DNA from: UBA6182 sp964479585
GTDB lineage: Bacteria; Bacillota_I; Bacilli_A; Erysipelotrichales; Erysipelotrichaceae
Length of the DNA: 52,849 bases
Reading direction: 5' to 3'
NCBI GenBank assembly: GCA_964479585.1
Contig: CAYZMP010000005.1
Coordinates: 1-52,849 of the forward strand
Notes under the pieces: generated by a model
Seen by the model: only the letters and a program-made list of their open reading frames with translations
Databases searched by the model: none
What the model was told of the DNA's origin: nothing
Made by a program: the position numbers and the translations under genes
Part shown: positions 41,232-52,400 of the stretch, piece after piece
How positions within the stretch are numbered: the first letter of the stretch is position 1
Layout: every line of letters begins with the position of its first letter

Positions 41232-43513
41232 AGAGGATGAAATCTAGATTTGGTATTTTTCTACTCACCATTGTTGCTTTATTTACAATGATTGGTGTTT
41301 TTAGTAGAGATGTTGCCGATAACATGACACTTGGTCTTGATCTACAAGGTGGATTTGAGATTGTGTATCAAGTAACACCACTTGAAAGTGGAGAACAGCT
41401 ACCTGCGATGTCTGCAGTAGCACGTTCAGTAAGTAAACGTATCGATGTATTGGGTGTAAGTGAACCTCAAATTATTATCGAAGGGGACGATCGTATTCGT
41501 GTGCAATTGGCCGGGGTATCCGATCAAGATCAAGCAAGACGAATTATTTCAGCAACAGCTAATTTAACCTTTAGAGATGTTAATGACAACTTATTAGCGG
41601 ATGCTTCTATCTTAGTGGATGGTGGCGCTTCCTTAGGGTTTGAAAATGGACGTCCAGTTGTTAGTTTAAGAGTATCAGATTCGGATGCTTTTTATGAAAT
41701 GACACAACGTGTTTCTCAAATGCCAGCGGGAAACAACTTAATTGTGACATGGTTAGACTTTCAAGAGGGAGACTCTTACATTGAAGAGCGTCCTAATGAA
41801 GCGACCAACACACAAAAATACATTTCTGCCGCAACTGTATCTCAAGGGATACGTGGTGATGCGATTATTTCGGGTTCCTTTAATGAAGCCGCAGCTCGTG
41901 AATTAGCGGATTTAATTAACTCAGGATCACTTCCAGTACAAATGGAAGAACTATATTCGAATGTTGTAAGTGCTGAGTTTGGTATGGCTGCTTTTGGTCA
42001 AACGATGATTGCTGGCTTTGTTGGTGTTGCACTTGTTATGTTAGCAATGATAGCAGTGTATAAGTTTGCGGGAATTATTAGTGCCATTATGTTGGCGTTT
42101 TATGTGTTTGTCGTGTTCTTTATTTACAACTCCATGGGTGGTGTCTTTACCCTTCCTGGTATTGCAGCGTTAGTACTTGGGGTAGGGATGACGGTGGATG
42201 CCAATATTATTACCTTTGAAAGAATTAAAGATCAACTCTATCTTGGTAAAAAACTAAGCAGTGCTGTAAAAGAAGGTCATCGTTTAGCGTTTTGGACTAT
42301 TTTTGATAGTCAATTTACTACTTTTATTGCGGCAATGATTATGTATATTTTTGGTACAGGTGCGATTAAAGGATTTGCGACCATGTTAATTGTAACGGTG
42401 TTTGTAACCTTGGCGCTCAATGTATTTTTTACAAAGTATTTAATTGAACTACTTATGCATTCTCCAAAAGTAATTGAAAAATTTCCACTGTTCTCGATTA
42501 AAAAAGAACATGTTCCTGATTTAAACAAAGGAGAAGCACAAACATACTTTGGTCCATTTACTAACATTAACTTTATTTCCTTAAGTAAAAAACTAGCTGG
42601 AGTAAGTGCTGTTATTTTGGTTGTCGCTATTTTATTTGGTGGGTTTAATACCTTTAGTGGTAATGGACCATTAAACTTAGGCATTGACTTTTCAAGTGGT
42701 ACGAAAATTACGATGACTAGTGATAATGGCTTTGATCGTGCTGTTATTGCAGAAGAGTTTGCACAGTTTGGTTATGATAATGTACGCGTTCAACTTTCAG
42801 GAGAAAACACCGCGTATGTGACAACGACTGAAACTGAAACAAGTGAAAACTTACAAGCTTTAAAGGCATATATTTTAGAAACATACAATCATGAAGCCAA
42901 CGATGTTGTGGTAACACCAGTTGTTGGACGAGAGCTTGTGAATACGGCCATTATTTTATCGTTGGTCGCATGGATCTTAATGATGGGGTATATTACCATT
43001 CGTTTTGAGTGGGATTATGCCTTAGGTACCATTATGGCGTTAGTTCACGATATCTTAATCGTGTTGGCTGTGTTTGCGATCTTTAGATTTGAAGTGAATG
43101 TGGAACTAATTGCGGTTATTTTAGCGATTATTGGTTATTCGGTTGATGATTCGATTGTTGTGTTTGACCGGATTCGTCATACAGTTAAAACATGGCCAAA
43201 ACCAGTTATTTCTAAAAAGGACTATGTGAAAATTGTTAATGAGTCCCTTCAACAAACTCTTTTCCGTTCTCTGTTTAATACTTTTACAACGATTTTACCA
43301 GTAGCAGCATTATTAATGTTAGGTTCACGTGAAATCTTTGAGTTTAACATTGCGATGTTTGTTGGATTATTTGCAGGAGCGTATTCTTCGATTGTAATTT
43401 CTGCCATGATTTGGTTGTATATTCGACTTCATAAAAAACCGAAAGTTAAAAAGACAACCAAGAAAAGCAAAGAAGAATTAGATGAAATGACAATCATTGG
43501 TATTAATGACTAA
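41228..43513 (+). CDS. secDF: Protein translocase subunit SecDF (fused)
   Basis: A 761-residue single-chain SecD-SecF fusion. The SecD half shows GLDLQGGFEIVYQV, RIDVLGVSEPQI and LGVGMTVDANIITFERIKDQL. The SecF half begins near residue 450, with GIDFSSGTKI and IGYSVDDSIVVFDRIRH. Twelve membrane helices are expected. The protein uses the proton gradient to pull secreted proteins out through SecYEG. Fusion is usual in Firmicutes. A terminator follows, so recJ is expressed separately or by read-through. Confidence 0.96.
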   Translation: MKRMKSRFGIFLLTIVALFTMIGVFSRDVADNMTLGLDLQGGFEIVYQVTPLESGEQLPAMSAVARSVSKRIDVLGVSEPQIIIEGDDRIRVQLAGVSDQDQARRIISATANLTFRDVNDNLLADASILVDGGASLGFENGRPVVSLRVSDSDAFYEMTQRVSQMPAGNNLIVTWLDFQEGDSYIEERPNEATNTQKYISAATVSQGIRGDAIISGSFNEAAARELADLINSGSLPVQMEELYSNVVSAEFGMAAFGQTMIAGFVGVALVMLAMIAVYKFAGIISAIMLAFYVFVVFFIYNSMGGVFTLPGIAALVLGVGMTVDANIITFERIKDQLYLGKKLSSAVKEGHRLAFWTIFDSQFTTFIAAMIMYIFGTGAIKGFATMLIVTVFVTLALNVFFTKYLIELLMHSPKVIEKFPLFSIKKEHVPDLNKGEAQTYFGPFTNINFISLSKKLAGVSAVILVVAILFGGFNTFSGNGPLNLGIDFSSGTKITMTSDNGFDRAVIAEEFAQFGYDNVRVQLSGENTAYVTTTETETSENLQALKAYILETYNHEANDVVVTPVVGRELVNTAIILSLVAWILMMGYITIRFEWDYALGTIMALVHDILIVLAVFAIFRFEVNVELIAVILAIIGYSVDDSIVVFDRIRHTVKTWPKPVISKKDYVKIVNESLQQTLFRSLFNTFTTILPVAALLMLGSREIFEFNIAMFVGLFAGAYSSIVISAMIWLYIRLHKKPKVKKTTKKSKEELDEMTIIGIND

Positions 43514-43518
43514 ACAAC

Positions 43519-43538
43519 AAAGGGACAATGTCCCTTTT
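43519..43538 (+). terminator. Intrinsic terminator after secDF
   Basis: AAAGGGAC (43519-43526) pairs with GTCCCTTT (43530-43537) with a 3-base loop and a short T run. It lies six bases behind the secDF stop. Confidence 0.75.
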
Positions 43539-43554
43539 CTTAATAGGAGTAACT

Positions 43555-45120
43555 ATGTTTGAGTACACAAAAAAGATGTTTTCTTTAATGAACATACCCC
43601 CCCATGCAATTGAAACACTAAAGGATGAAAAGCTCGATTATAAACTAGATGCATTGTTTTATGATGCGATTAAACATATCAATCATGCAATAAAAAACAA
43701 CCAGAAAATATTTGTTGGTGGGGATTTTGATGCGGATGGTATTTGTGCCACAACCATCATGGTAAAATACTTAAAAAAGAAAAATGCTGATGTAGGTTAC
43801 TACATTTCTGATCGTATTGTCGAAGGATATGGAGTGCCAATAGAGAGAATTCAAGCAGCGATTGATAAAAATTATGATTTGTTTATCTTTGTCGATAATG
43901 GTGTTAGTTTACATGATCAGTTAGAGCTATTAGATAAAAACAATAAAGTAAGTCTCATCTTTGATCATCACACGATAGAACAACAACCAAAGTGCACACT
44001 GTTACTTCATCCTGATACTTTAAGTGAGTATTATGATCGTTTATGTGGGGCAGGGTTAAGTTACTTATTAGCAAAAGCAGATATGTTGGATGATAGTGAG
44101 ATGCTTCAACTTGCCATGGTCGCCACCATTGGGGATATGATGCCACTTGTAAGGTTTAATCGATCCTTGGTTCGTCATGGCTTACGTTCGATTAATGAAT
44201 CACCGATGGTTCATTTAAGTAATTTAGTGAAAAAACAAAACATAGATGAAGAAGATGTTGCTTTTTTAATCGTTCCTAAGTTAAATGCAGTAGGACGATT
44301 ATCTGATCAAGCCAACGTAAACTCCCTTGTTAGTTTCTTTTTAAATGAGGATGTTGGACAAGTTGTGAGCTTTGTTCATGCTATTGAAGAATTAAACAAC
44401 AACCGCAAAAAGATTGCTAAAGACATGGAAAAGATAGCGCTTGACTATGTATCGGACGAGTCGTTTAATTTTATCGTGGATGAATCCTTTCATGAAGGTG
44501 TTGTCGGTATTTTAGCCGGTAGCATTATGCGATTAACCAATAAACCAACGATGGTTGCGACGATAAAACAAGATGTTATCAAAGGCTCCTTACGATCAGA
44601 TACTGTGGATTTATTTGAGGTAATATCTCATGCATCAGCGTATGTGACTCGCTTTGGAGGACACTCAAAAGCGGCGGGTATTGAAGTTAAAGCAACCCAG
44701 TTTGAGTCGTTTAAACAAGAGATATTACAGAGATTAGAAAATGTTGAAGTATCTTCAACTACCCAACCTGTAGCAGTCATTGATGAGAAGCTGATTAGCT
44801 TAGAAGCAATCAAAGAATTTGAAAGTTATCGACCATTTGGTATGGAATTTGAAAGACCGATTGTTGCACTAACTAATGTGAGTGTCATAAGAAGTTATCA
44901 TAATGATAAAGTCAACTTAAGAAAATGGATGGTGAGTGTAAACAACACAATTATTGAAGCAGTACTCTTTTCAGATGCGTTTGATGAGTTTAAAGAAGCA
45001 AGTGCATTAACCCTTATTGGGTCAATTGCGTATAAACCGTACAACTCAAGTGATAAGATTGTATGTAAAGTACATAAAGTACTTCCTGCACACTGTGCAC
45101 AAGATGAAATTTTGATATAA
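43555..45120 (+). CDS. recJ: RecJ-like single-strand DNA exonuclease (DHH/DHHA1)
   Basis: I choose ATG 43555 behind AGGAG; the frame back to 43528 crosses the terminator. The 521-residue protein has DHH-family motifs: GGDFDADG at 55-62, FVDNG at 112-116, DHH at 137-139 and ATIGDMMPL near 190. A DHHA1-like RFGGHSKAAG follows in the second half. It should degrade single-stranded DNA 5' to 3' in repair. It is near the length of the catalytic core only, without the long C-terminal extension of Bacillus RecJ (about 790 residues). Its position between secDF and apt matches Firmicutes gene order. Confidence 0.88.
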   Translation: MFEYTKKMFSLMNIPPHAIETLKDEKLDYKLDALFYDAIKHINHAIKNNQKIFVGGDFDADGICATTIMVKYLKKKNADVGYYISDRIVEGYGVPIERIQAAIDKNYDLFIFVDNGVSLHDQLELLDKNNKVSLIFDHHTIEQQPKCTLLLHPDTLSEYYDRLCGAGLSYLLAKADMLDDSEMLQLAMVATIGDMMPLVRFNRSLVRHGLRSINESPMVHLSNLVKKQNIDEEDVAFLIVPKLNAVGRLSDQANVNSLVSFFLNEDVGQVVSFVHAIEELNNNRKKIAKDMEKIALDYVSDESFNFIVDESFHEGVVGILAGSIMRLTNKPTMVATIKQDVIKGSLRSDTVDLFEVISHASAYVTRFGGHSKAAGIEVKATQFESFKQEILQRLENVEVSSTTQPVAVIDEKLISLEAIKEFESYRPFGMEFERPIVALTNVSVIRSYHNDKVNLRKWMVSVNNTIIEAVLFSDAFDEFKEASALTLIGSIAYKPYNSSDKIVCKVHKVLPAHCAQDEILI

Positions 45121-45141
45121 TACAAATACGGAGGCAACAAA

Positions 45142-45654
45142 ATGAACTTAAAAAATTATATTGCAGATATTAAAGATTTTCCAATTGAAGGCATTATGTT
45201 TCGTGATATTACGCCATTAATGGCTGATGGTGAAGCATTTGCAGAAGTAACCAATCAAATGATTAGTTTTGCCAATGAAGTCAAGGCGGATGTTGTAGTA
45301 GGTCCTGAGTCTCGTGGATTTATTTTTGGATGTCCAGTGGCGTATGCAAAAAATATTGGTTTTGTACCAGTACGTAAACCTGGAAAACTTCCAAGAGAAA
45401 CCGCAAGCTTTAAATACGATTTAGAATATGGACAAAATGAGCTTCATATTCACAAAGATGCCATTAAGCCTGGTCAACGTGTGCTTATTGTGGATGATCT
45501 TTTAGCAACCGGTGGGACAATTGAAGCAACCATTAACCTAGTTAAACAACTTGGTGGTGAAGTGGCTGGTTGTTGTTTTTTAATTGAACTTTCTGAATTA
45601 CATGGACGTGATAAAATTAAAGACACACCAATTTTTACTGCCATTACCTATTAA
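45142..45654 (+). CDS. apt: Adenine phosphoribosyltransferase
   Basis: The 170-residue protein has IKDFPIEGIMFRDITPLMAD, VVGPESRGFIFG and the PRPP loop VLIVDDLLATGGT, all diagnostic of Apt. It salvages adenine to AMP with PRPP. An ACGGAGGC ribosome site lies before the ATG. It stands between recJ and rel, as in Bacillus. Confidence 0.97.
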   Translation: MNLKNYIADIKDFPIEGIMFRDITPLMADGEAFAEVTNQMISFANEVKADVVVGPESRGFIFGCPVAYAKNIGFVPVRKPGKLPRETASFKYDLEYGQNELHIHKDAIKPGQRVLIVDDLLATGGTIEATINLVKQLGGEVAGCCFLIELSELHGRDKIKDTPIFTAITY

Positions 45655-45673
45655 AGAATGGTGAGTGACGTAT

Positions 45674-47872
45674 ATGATTTCTCCAACGAAGGTGGTAAGT
45701 GGCCAAGAGTTACTAGCCACTGTTAAAGAGTACATTAGCGAACAAGAAGATCTTGCCTTAGTAGAAAAGGCAATTGCTTTTGTGGCGCAAAAACATGAAG
45801 GTCAAGTACGTAAAAGTGGAGATCCATACATTAGTCACTTATATTGTGTTGGTAAAATATTAGCAGAACTTCATGCTGGACCTACCACGGTTATTAGTGG
45901 TATTTTGCATGATGTAATTGAAGATACTGAAACATCGAAAGCAGAAGTAGAAAAAGAGTTTTCATCAGAGATTGCGACAATCGTTGAAAGTGTTTCCAAG
46001 ATTGGTAACATTGAATTTAAGGATGAAAAGGAATATTTAGCGGAAAATCATCGTAAGATTTTTATTGCGATGGCAAAAGACATTCGCGTTATCTTAGTCA
46101 AGTTAGTTGATCGACTACATAACATGCGTACCTTAGAGTTTCAACCAGAGCACAAACAAAAGAAAATAGCCAAAGAAACATTAGAAGTATACGCACCAAT
46201 TGCTCATCGTTTAGGGATTAGTGAAATAAAAAATGAACTGGAAGATTTAAGTTTTCATTATTTATACCCTGAGAATTATTATGAGATTGCAAAACTGGTG
46301 GAAATGCGAAAAAGTGAACGTGATCAACAAGTTGAACATATGATTAGTGATATTTCTGTTTTGCTTAGTGAACATAACTTACCACATCGTATTTTTGGAC
46401 GTTCCAAACATTTGTATAGCATTTACAAAAAGATGACGTTTAAACAAAAACGTTTTGATGAAATATTGGATTTGTTAGCGATTCGGATCATTACCGAAGA
46501 AGAAGTGCTTTGTTATGAAATATTAGGGTATATACACGCGACGTATCGACCGATACCTGGTCGTTTAAAAGATTATATTGCGATGCCAAAAATGAACATG
46601 TATCAGTCATTACACACAACCATTGTTGGTGAAGATGGTCATATTTTTGAAGTGCAAATACGCACAGAAAGAATGGATGATATTGCTGAGCGAGGGATTG
46701 CGGCACATTGGCGATACAAAGAAGGGGCTAAAAAGAGCCAAGCAAAAGAACAAAAGGAAATTGAAGAGAAATTAGCGTGGTTTAGAGACTTCAACAACCT
46801 AATGACAGATCCAGATGAAGATGCACAAGGATACATGGATACCTTACAAAAAGATATCTTTGAAGCCAATGTGTATGTGATGACACCAAAAGGGAAAGTC
46901 ATTGATTTTCCAAATGGTGCCACACCAATTGATTTTGCCTATCGAGTACATACCGATGTCGGACATGCGACCATTGGTGCGACTGTTAACGGTGTTTTAG
47001 TACCACTTAATACACCACTTAAAACAGGGGATGTTGTGCAAATTAAAACAACGAAAAATCCAAATGGTCCTTCAGAAGATTGGTTAAAGATTGTAAAAAC
47101 CAACCATGCTCGTAATAAAATACGTAATTTCTTGCAAAAGAAAGAAGAACAAGAGAAAAAACAATACGTTACTAAAGGTGAACAACTCTTTAAAGATGAA
47201 GCAAAAAAACGAGAGCTAGATCTTCATGAAATTCAAACAAAAGCTAAGATGGATCCCGTATTAAATGCATTTCGCTTAAAATCCGTGGATGACTTATATT
47301 ATGCATTAGCGACGAAATCATTAACGTTAAATTCTGTTTTTGAAAAACTTTCGAAACATCGACGATCCTTGTTAGATAGTTTAGGTTTAGAAAAAATGTT
47401 TTCGAAGCCACAAAAGAAAGTGGTATCCAAATCGGGTATTTCAGTAAGTGGTGTCGATACAATGATGATTTCATTAGCTGGGTGTTGTTCACCCGTGCAC
47501 GGCGATGAGATTGTAGGCTATATTACCAAAGGGCAAGGTGTTAAAGTACATCGAAGCGATTGTCCAAACATCATTCATGAAACAAAGCGTTTAATTGATG
47601 TGCATTGGGATGAACAGTTTGAAAAAGGAAAATATGAAGTTCAACTGCAAATATTAGCGAATGATCGTAGTTTCTTACTTACTGATTTAGTGACGGTCGT
47701 TTCACAAAACAAAGCAGGATTAAATGCTGTTAATTCTGGTGTGAATGATGATAAAGTAACTGCCACAACGATTATGAAAGTTGTCGTGGAAAATTCAGAT
47801 CATTTAAAACAACTAATTACAAACTTAAGAAAAGTTAATAGTGTGATATCCGTAGAAAGAGTGACATTATAA
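45674..47872 (+). CDS. rel: Bifunctional (p)ppGpp synthetase/hydrolase Rel
   Basis: I choose ATG 45674; GTG 45665 is an alternative. The 732-residue protein has, in order, an HD hydrolase domain (His55, His79-Asp80, Glu83-Asp84 intact), a synthetase domain with GRSKHLYSIYKKM and RFDEILDLLAIRI, a TGS domain (VYVMTPKGKVIDFPNGAT), a helical region, a Cys-rich LAGCCSPVHGDEIVGY segment, and an ACT domain. Both activities should therefore be present. It controls the stringent response at the ribosome. It ends in an intrinsic terminator. Confidence 0.96.
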   Translation: MISPTKVVSGQELLATVKEYISEQEDLALVEKAIAFVAQKHEGQVRKSGDPYISHLYCVGKILAELHAGPTTVISGILHDVIEDTETSKAEVEKEFSSEIATIVESVSKIGNIEFKDEKEYLAENHRKIFIAMAKDIRVILVKLVDRLHNMRTLEFQPEHKQKKIAKETLEVYAPIAHRLGISEIKNELEDLSFHYLYPENYYEIAKLVEMRKSERDQQVEHMISDISVLLSEHNLPHRIFGRSKHLYSIYKKMTFKQKRFDEILDLLAIRIITEEEVLCYEILGYIHATYRPIPGRLKDYIAMPKMNMYQSLHTTIVGEDGHIFEVQIRTERMDDIAERGIAAHWRYKEGAKKSQAKEQKEIEEKLAWFRDFNNLMTDPDEDAQGYMDTLQKDIFEANVYVMTPKGKVIDFPNGATPIDFAYRVHTDVGHATIGATVNGVLVPLNTPLKTGDVVQIKTTKNPNGPSEDWLKIVKTNHARNKIRNFLQKKEEQEKKQYVTKGEQLFKDEAKKRELDLHEIQTKAKMDPVLNAFRLKSVDDLYYALATKSLTLNSVFEKLSKHRRSLLDSLGLEKMFSKPQKKVVSKSGISVSGVDTMMISLAGCCSPVHGDEIVGYITKGQGVKVHRSDCPNIIHETKRLIDVHWDEQFEKGKYEVQLQILANDRSFLLTDLVTVVSQNKAGLNAVNSGVNDDKVTATTIMKVVVENSDHLKQLITNLRKVNSVISVERVTL

Positions 47873-47885
47873 TGTGTCACTTTTT
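47860..47885 (+). terminator. Intrinsic terminator overlapping the end of rel
   Basis: AGTGACA (47860-47866) pairs with TGTCACT (47875-47881) and five T residues end at 47885. The left arm lies in the last rel codons. Confidence 0.8.
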
Positions 47886-47916
47886 ATTTGTTTAAATATA
47901 CTCATTATTCACACAA

Positions 47917-47945
47917 TTGAACTTTACACAAAGAATAAATATAAT
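47917..47945 (+). promoter_or_regulatory. Promoter of the serine hydrolase gene
   Basis: TTGAAC (47917-47922) and TATAAT (47940-47945) are separated by 17 bases, 26 bases before the start codon. Confidence 0.75.
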
Positions 47946-47971
47946 AAAAGCAAATCAATTATGGGGGTCTC

Positions 47972-49327
47972 ATGATGAAAAAAAGTGCACGATTATTGCA
48001 AATATGTTTTCTCTTGTTTGTAATCCTTTCGTTAGTTTCTTGTTCAAACACTTCAACATCAAATAATGATATAGCTATCTTTATGCAAGCCTTTGATAAA
48101 CATAGTCCTAAACCTTACAGTGGAACACTGCTTGTTTATCAATCGGATGAAATTCTTTTTCATCAATCCTTTGGGTATGCGGATGTAAACAACAACGATG
48201 AAATAACAAACAATCATCTGTTTCCAATAGGGTCTATAACAAAGACTATCACTGCAACCGCAATTATGATCTTACAAGAACAAGGTATGATTGACTTAGA
48301 AGATTCAATCAACGATGTGTTAGAGGTGGATGATTTTGATGAAAGTTTGCGAATTAAACATTTGTTATCACACACAACTCAGTTTAGTCGAGATGGTCTG
48401 TTTAAAGGGTTATCTAGTGTAAGTACACAGGAACATTTCGATTATCTTTTAAACGTTAGTAAAAATAAAAAAGCAACTCAAACATTGAACTACAGTAACG
48501 CAAACTACATCTTATTAGCCATCATACTTGAAAAAATAACCAACCAACCGTATGAACAGGTTATACAAGAAGTGATATTTGATCCGTTAAACATGAATCA
48601 TTCTTATGTAGTTATGGATGAAAAAATGTTGGACAATCAAGTAAAAGGTTATCAATTATATGATAATGATGCGTCAGAATTAACCATGTACAATTTATCC
48701 AATGTTCTTGGTAGTGGAAACATCATCATGAGCAGTGAAGATTTATTAACATTTATCGTAAGTTTTAAAGAAAAAACACTATTAAGTGCTTCATCCATCC
48801 AACAAATGATGACTAAACAAGCTTGTAATGAGATTGAATGTTATGGTTATGGTTGGTTTGTATCGCCTTCTAACAATCTTCGTGTATATCATGGAGGTCA
48901 CATAAACAACAGTGGATATGTCAGTTATGTAGAAGTGGATCAAAACAAGGACACTATCGTAATTTTACTTACAAACAACGAAGATATGACTGCTTATGAG
49001 GTTGTAAGACAATCAGTTGTGGCTTTATTAGATGATCAAGAGACAGTGGTCCTTCAAAAAGAAAGCAAACAAAACTACTCATCAAATGATATTGAAGCGA
49101 TTGTTGGAAAATATTCAATCAATCAAGACGTAATTATTGAGGTTAAAGTTAATGACAATGTTTTCTATGCTAGTGCAGAAGATGGAAAGTATTATGAGCT
49201 AATCATGTTAGAGGAAAATAAGTTTGCCTATAAAGAAGTGCCATGGGTTACGTTGACATTTAATGACGATACATGCATCATTCAAAATATTGCCACAGTA
49301 TTTGAAGCGCAAAAAGTGGATGAATGA
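47972..49327 (+). CDS. Serine hydrolase of the beta-lactamase/PBP4* family, lipoprotein
   Basis: The 451-residue product has a lipoprotein signal with LVSC (Cys24). The class C beta-lactamase-type domain has the nucleophile motif SITK in FPIGSITKTITATAIM, the second motif YSN in LNYSNANYILLA, and HGGH in VYHGGHINNSGY. A C-terminal extension of about 110 residues follows. It could be a D-amino-acid carboxypeptidase, esterase or peptidase outside the membrane; true beta-lactamase activity cannot be claimed. Single gene with its own promoter. ATG 47975 is an equally possible start. Confidence 0.88.
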   Translation: MMKKSARLLQICFLLFVILSLVSCSNTSTSNNDIAIFMQAFDKHSPKPYSGTLLVYQSDEILFHQSFGYADVNNNDEITNNHLFPIGSITKTITATAIMILQEQGMIDLEDSINDVLEVDDFDESLRIKHLLSHTTQFSRDGLFKGLSSVSTQEHFDYLLNVSKNKKATQTLNYSNANYILLAIILEKITNQPYEQVIQEVIFDPLNMNHSYVVMDEKMLDNQVKGYQLYDNDASELTMYNLSNVLGSGNIIMSSEDLLTFIVSFKEKTLLSASSIQQMMTKQACNEIECYGYGWFVSPSNNLRVYHGGHINNSGYVSYVEVDQNKDTIVILLTNNEDMTAYEVVRQSVVALLDDQETVVLQKESKQNYSSNDIEAIVGKYSINQDVIIEVKVNDNVFYASAEDGKYYELIMLEENKFAYKEVPWVTLTFNDDTCIIQNIATVFEAQKVDE

Positions 49328-49442
49328 TGCTTGTTATTGTGTTATGTAAATTAAGTATGGTGATTGTGAGTAACAGTATTAAAGAAACGCTGTTGTTTTA
49401 AAAAGCAAACAATTTAAAGCGGTCTTGTTTTCATTGTTAGCA

Positions 49443-49471
49443 TTGAACCTACCTTGTAAGTGATATATAAT
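49443..49471 (+). promoter_or_regulatory. Promoter of the GGDEF/HD-GYP gene
   Basis: TTGAAC (49443-49448) and TATAAT (49466-49471) are separated by 17 bases, 23 bases before the start codon. The same two hexamers and spacing occur before the serine hydrolase gene. Confidence 0.75.
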
Positions 49472-49494
49472 TAAACAAAGAAAAGTGGGCTACC

Positions 49495-52400
49495 ATGGAA
49501 GATTTCAACTCAAGTTTGGTTTTAGAAAATTTACCACATGCTTTTGCTTATCATAAAATGATGTTTAATAGTCATGATCAACCGATTGATTATGTCTTTT
49601 TGTATGTGAATGACGCCTTTGAACGGATGACGGGATTAAGTAAAGATGACATCCTTTATAAAAAAGTGTCAGAAGTCTTACCTAATTTAGATAGTGATGC
49701 TTTTGATTGGGTAAAAATGTATGGGAAAGTCGTAGTAGAAAAACAAACGTTGCAGTTTCGCCAATATTCAGCACCACTCAACAAATGGTACGATGTTGTC
49801 GCATATGCAAATGATGATGATTGCTTTACGACCATCTTTCATGAAGTAACTCAAGATGTCTCAAAAAATGAAGCATTACAAAAGATTGTGTCGTTTTTGC
49901 ATCATGGTTTAAAGTCCGATAGTGTCAATATTGATTTTCAACGTATTGTGGATACGATGTTGGCAATTGCTCAAGTTGAATTTTGTGCCATTAACATTGT
50001 AAACAAAGATAAACAAGACAATACCTTAATGGCGTATGCGAGTAAGAAACAACCACATGCACAACGTAAAGAAGAGCTCGATAATAACTTATTAAACAGT
50101 GTATGGCCTAATGATGTGTTTAAACAACCATCCCTTAATGAGTTTGGTTATGCTTTTTTTGATAGTTTTAGCGTAATTTCTGCGTTGTTTTATGACAAAG
50201 ATAAAATCCAACAATTACAACAAAACTTTAACATTCATAAAATCTGTGTCCTTGTTTTAACCTATCAAAGTAAAAACATAGGGTTTTTAACCTTAGCACT
50301 GCATGAGCATCAATATGTTCAGCATTTAGAACATGTGTTGTTGTTTGTGGATTTATTAAAGGAATACATTCCAAGAATGCAAATAGAGGCAGCACTAAAA
50401 GAGACACAAAATGAGTTGGAGAAGTTTTTTAACTTAAACCTAGATATGTTTGCGATTACCGATGAAAAAGGTTACTTTAAAAAACTAAACCCCGCTTGGG
50501 AGCAAACACTTGGTTATTCTTTAGAAGAATTATTATCACAACCTTATGAAAATTTCTTACACAAAGATGACTTAAACAAAACAACCGATGTCGTCACTTC
50601 CTTAAAAGATCAACACCAAGTACGAGGTTTTGTGAATCGATTTGTGGATAAACAAGGAAATATTCATCATATTGAGTGGCGAACACAACCGCAAGGACAT
50701 TTATGGTATAGTGCAGCTCGTGATATTACCCATTCTATCCAACAAGAAAATAAACTAGCCTTTGAACACCAACAGATGCTATCTATTTTTGATGAAATGA
50801 ATGCTCTAATTTATGTAGTGGATATCAAGACATACGAAATTCTTTTTATTAATCAGTATGGTAAGAAAATTTATGGTGATGTAGTAACTAAACCATGTTA
50901 TCAAACACTTGGTCGCTCAAATAATGATCCTTGTTCATTTTGTAAAATTGCAGAGTTAGAAAAAGACAACGATAAGAAAATTGAGTGGAATCGATTTCGC
51001 CAAGATATTAATCGTCACTTTATGTGCAACGATTCTATGATTCAGTGGCCAGATGGTAATCAAGTAAAACTACATGTGGCGTATGATATATCAGATAACA
51101 TCACCATGCAAAACCAATTAAAACAAGAAAAACAACGTTACATGACCACGTTAATGTCAGTTAGTGATGGTGTTATTGCCTGTGATACTGATGGTATAAT
51201 AACAATTATTAACCCAGTAGCCCTCACGTTATTAAAAACAACAGAAAGTGAAGTCTTGTATAAGGAATTTCATCAAGTGGTTATACTTGTTGATGAAGCT
51301 GATCGATTTAGAATTAGTAGTCCACTAAAGCATGTACTAGAAAGTAAAACCGCTTACTCAACCCCTTTAGCGACACAACTTCTAAATAAAGATGGACAGT
51401 TTATCGATGTCGAAGTGGATGCTTCACCAATTTTTAATAATGAACAAACTTTAAGTGGTATTGTTGTGGTTATTTCAGATATAACAGAAAAACGTAAACA
51501 ACTTAAAGAAGTAGAATACTTAAGTTTTCATGATCAATTAACAGGATTATACAATCGTCGATACATGGAAGATGCATTGTATCGTTTAAATGTTGCTCGT
51601 AACTTACCACTATCAATCATGGCTATTGATTTAAATGGACTAAAACTAACCAACGATGCTTTTGGTCATCAAGCAGGGGATAAACTGCTTCAAAAAGTAG
51701 CACAAATATTAAAGCAATCATGTCGAAGTGATGATATTATTGCTCGCAGTGGTGGGGATGAGTTTGTCATCATACTACCTAAAACTAGCGCACAAGAAGT
51801 TATTGGTATTAAAGATCGTATGCTTATGTTAGCATCAGATGCAACGATGGATAGTGTGGTGCTATCGTTAGCCATTGGATTGGCTACAAAAGAAAAAAAG
51901 CAACAATCAATATCGGAAGTTATGCGATTAGCCGATAACAACATGTACAAAGATAAACTTAAACGAGGAAAAATTATGCGCTCTAAAACGATAGAAGTGT
52001 TGCTTACCAACATCAACATGAAATACGATAATGAGCAAATTCACACCGAAAGAGTCGCTCAATATTGCGAAGCGATTGCAAAAGCGATGAACTTAAAACA
52101 ACGTGATATAGAAGATGTGAAAGTACTTGGTATTTTACATGACATTGGTAAAATTATCATTCCACCTGACATACTCAATAAAAAGGAACCCTTAACACAA
52201 GAAGAATGGACACAAATTAAACAACACCCAATTACAGGATATAATATCTTAAAAAATGTTGAGGAATATGCATCGATTGCAGAAGCAGTGCTTTATCATC
52301 ATGAAAGAATTGATGGGACTGGTTATCCTTCACGGTTAAAAGGAAAGAAAATTCCACTATTTTCAAGAATTATCGCAGTGGCGGATGCCTATGAAGCCAT

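Noticed and set aside
43555..45120. RecJ as a truncated pseudogene because it is short
   Set aside because: All DHH and DHHA1 motifs are present and the gene has a clean start and stop, so it is a compact RecJ.
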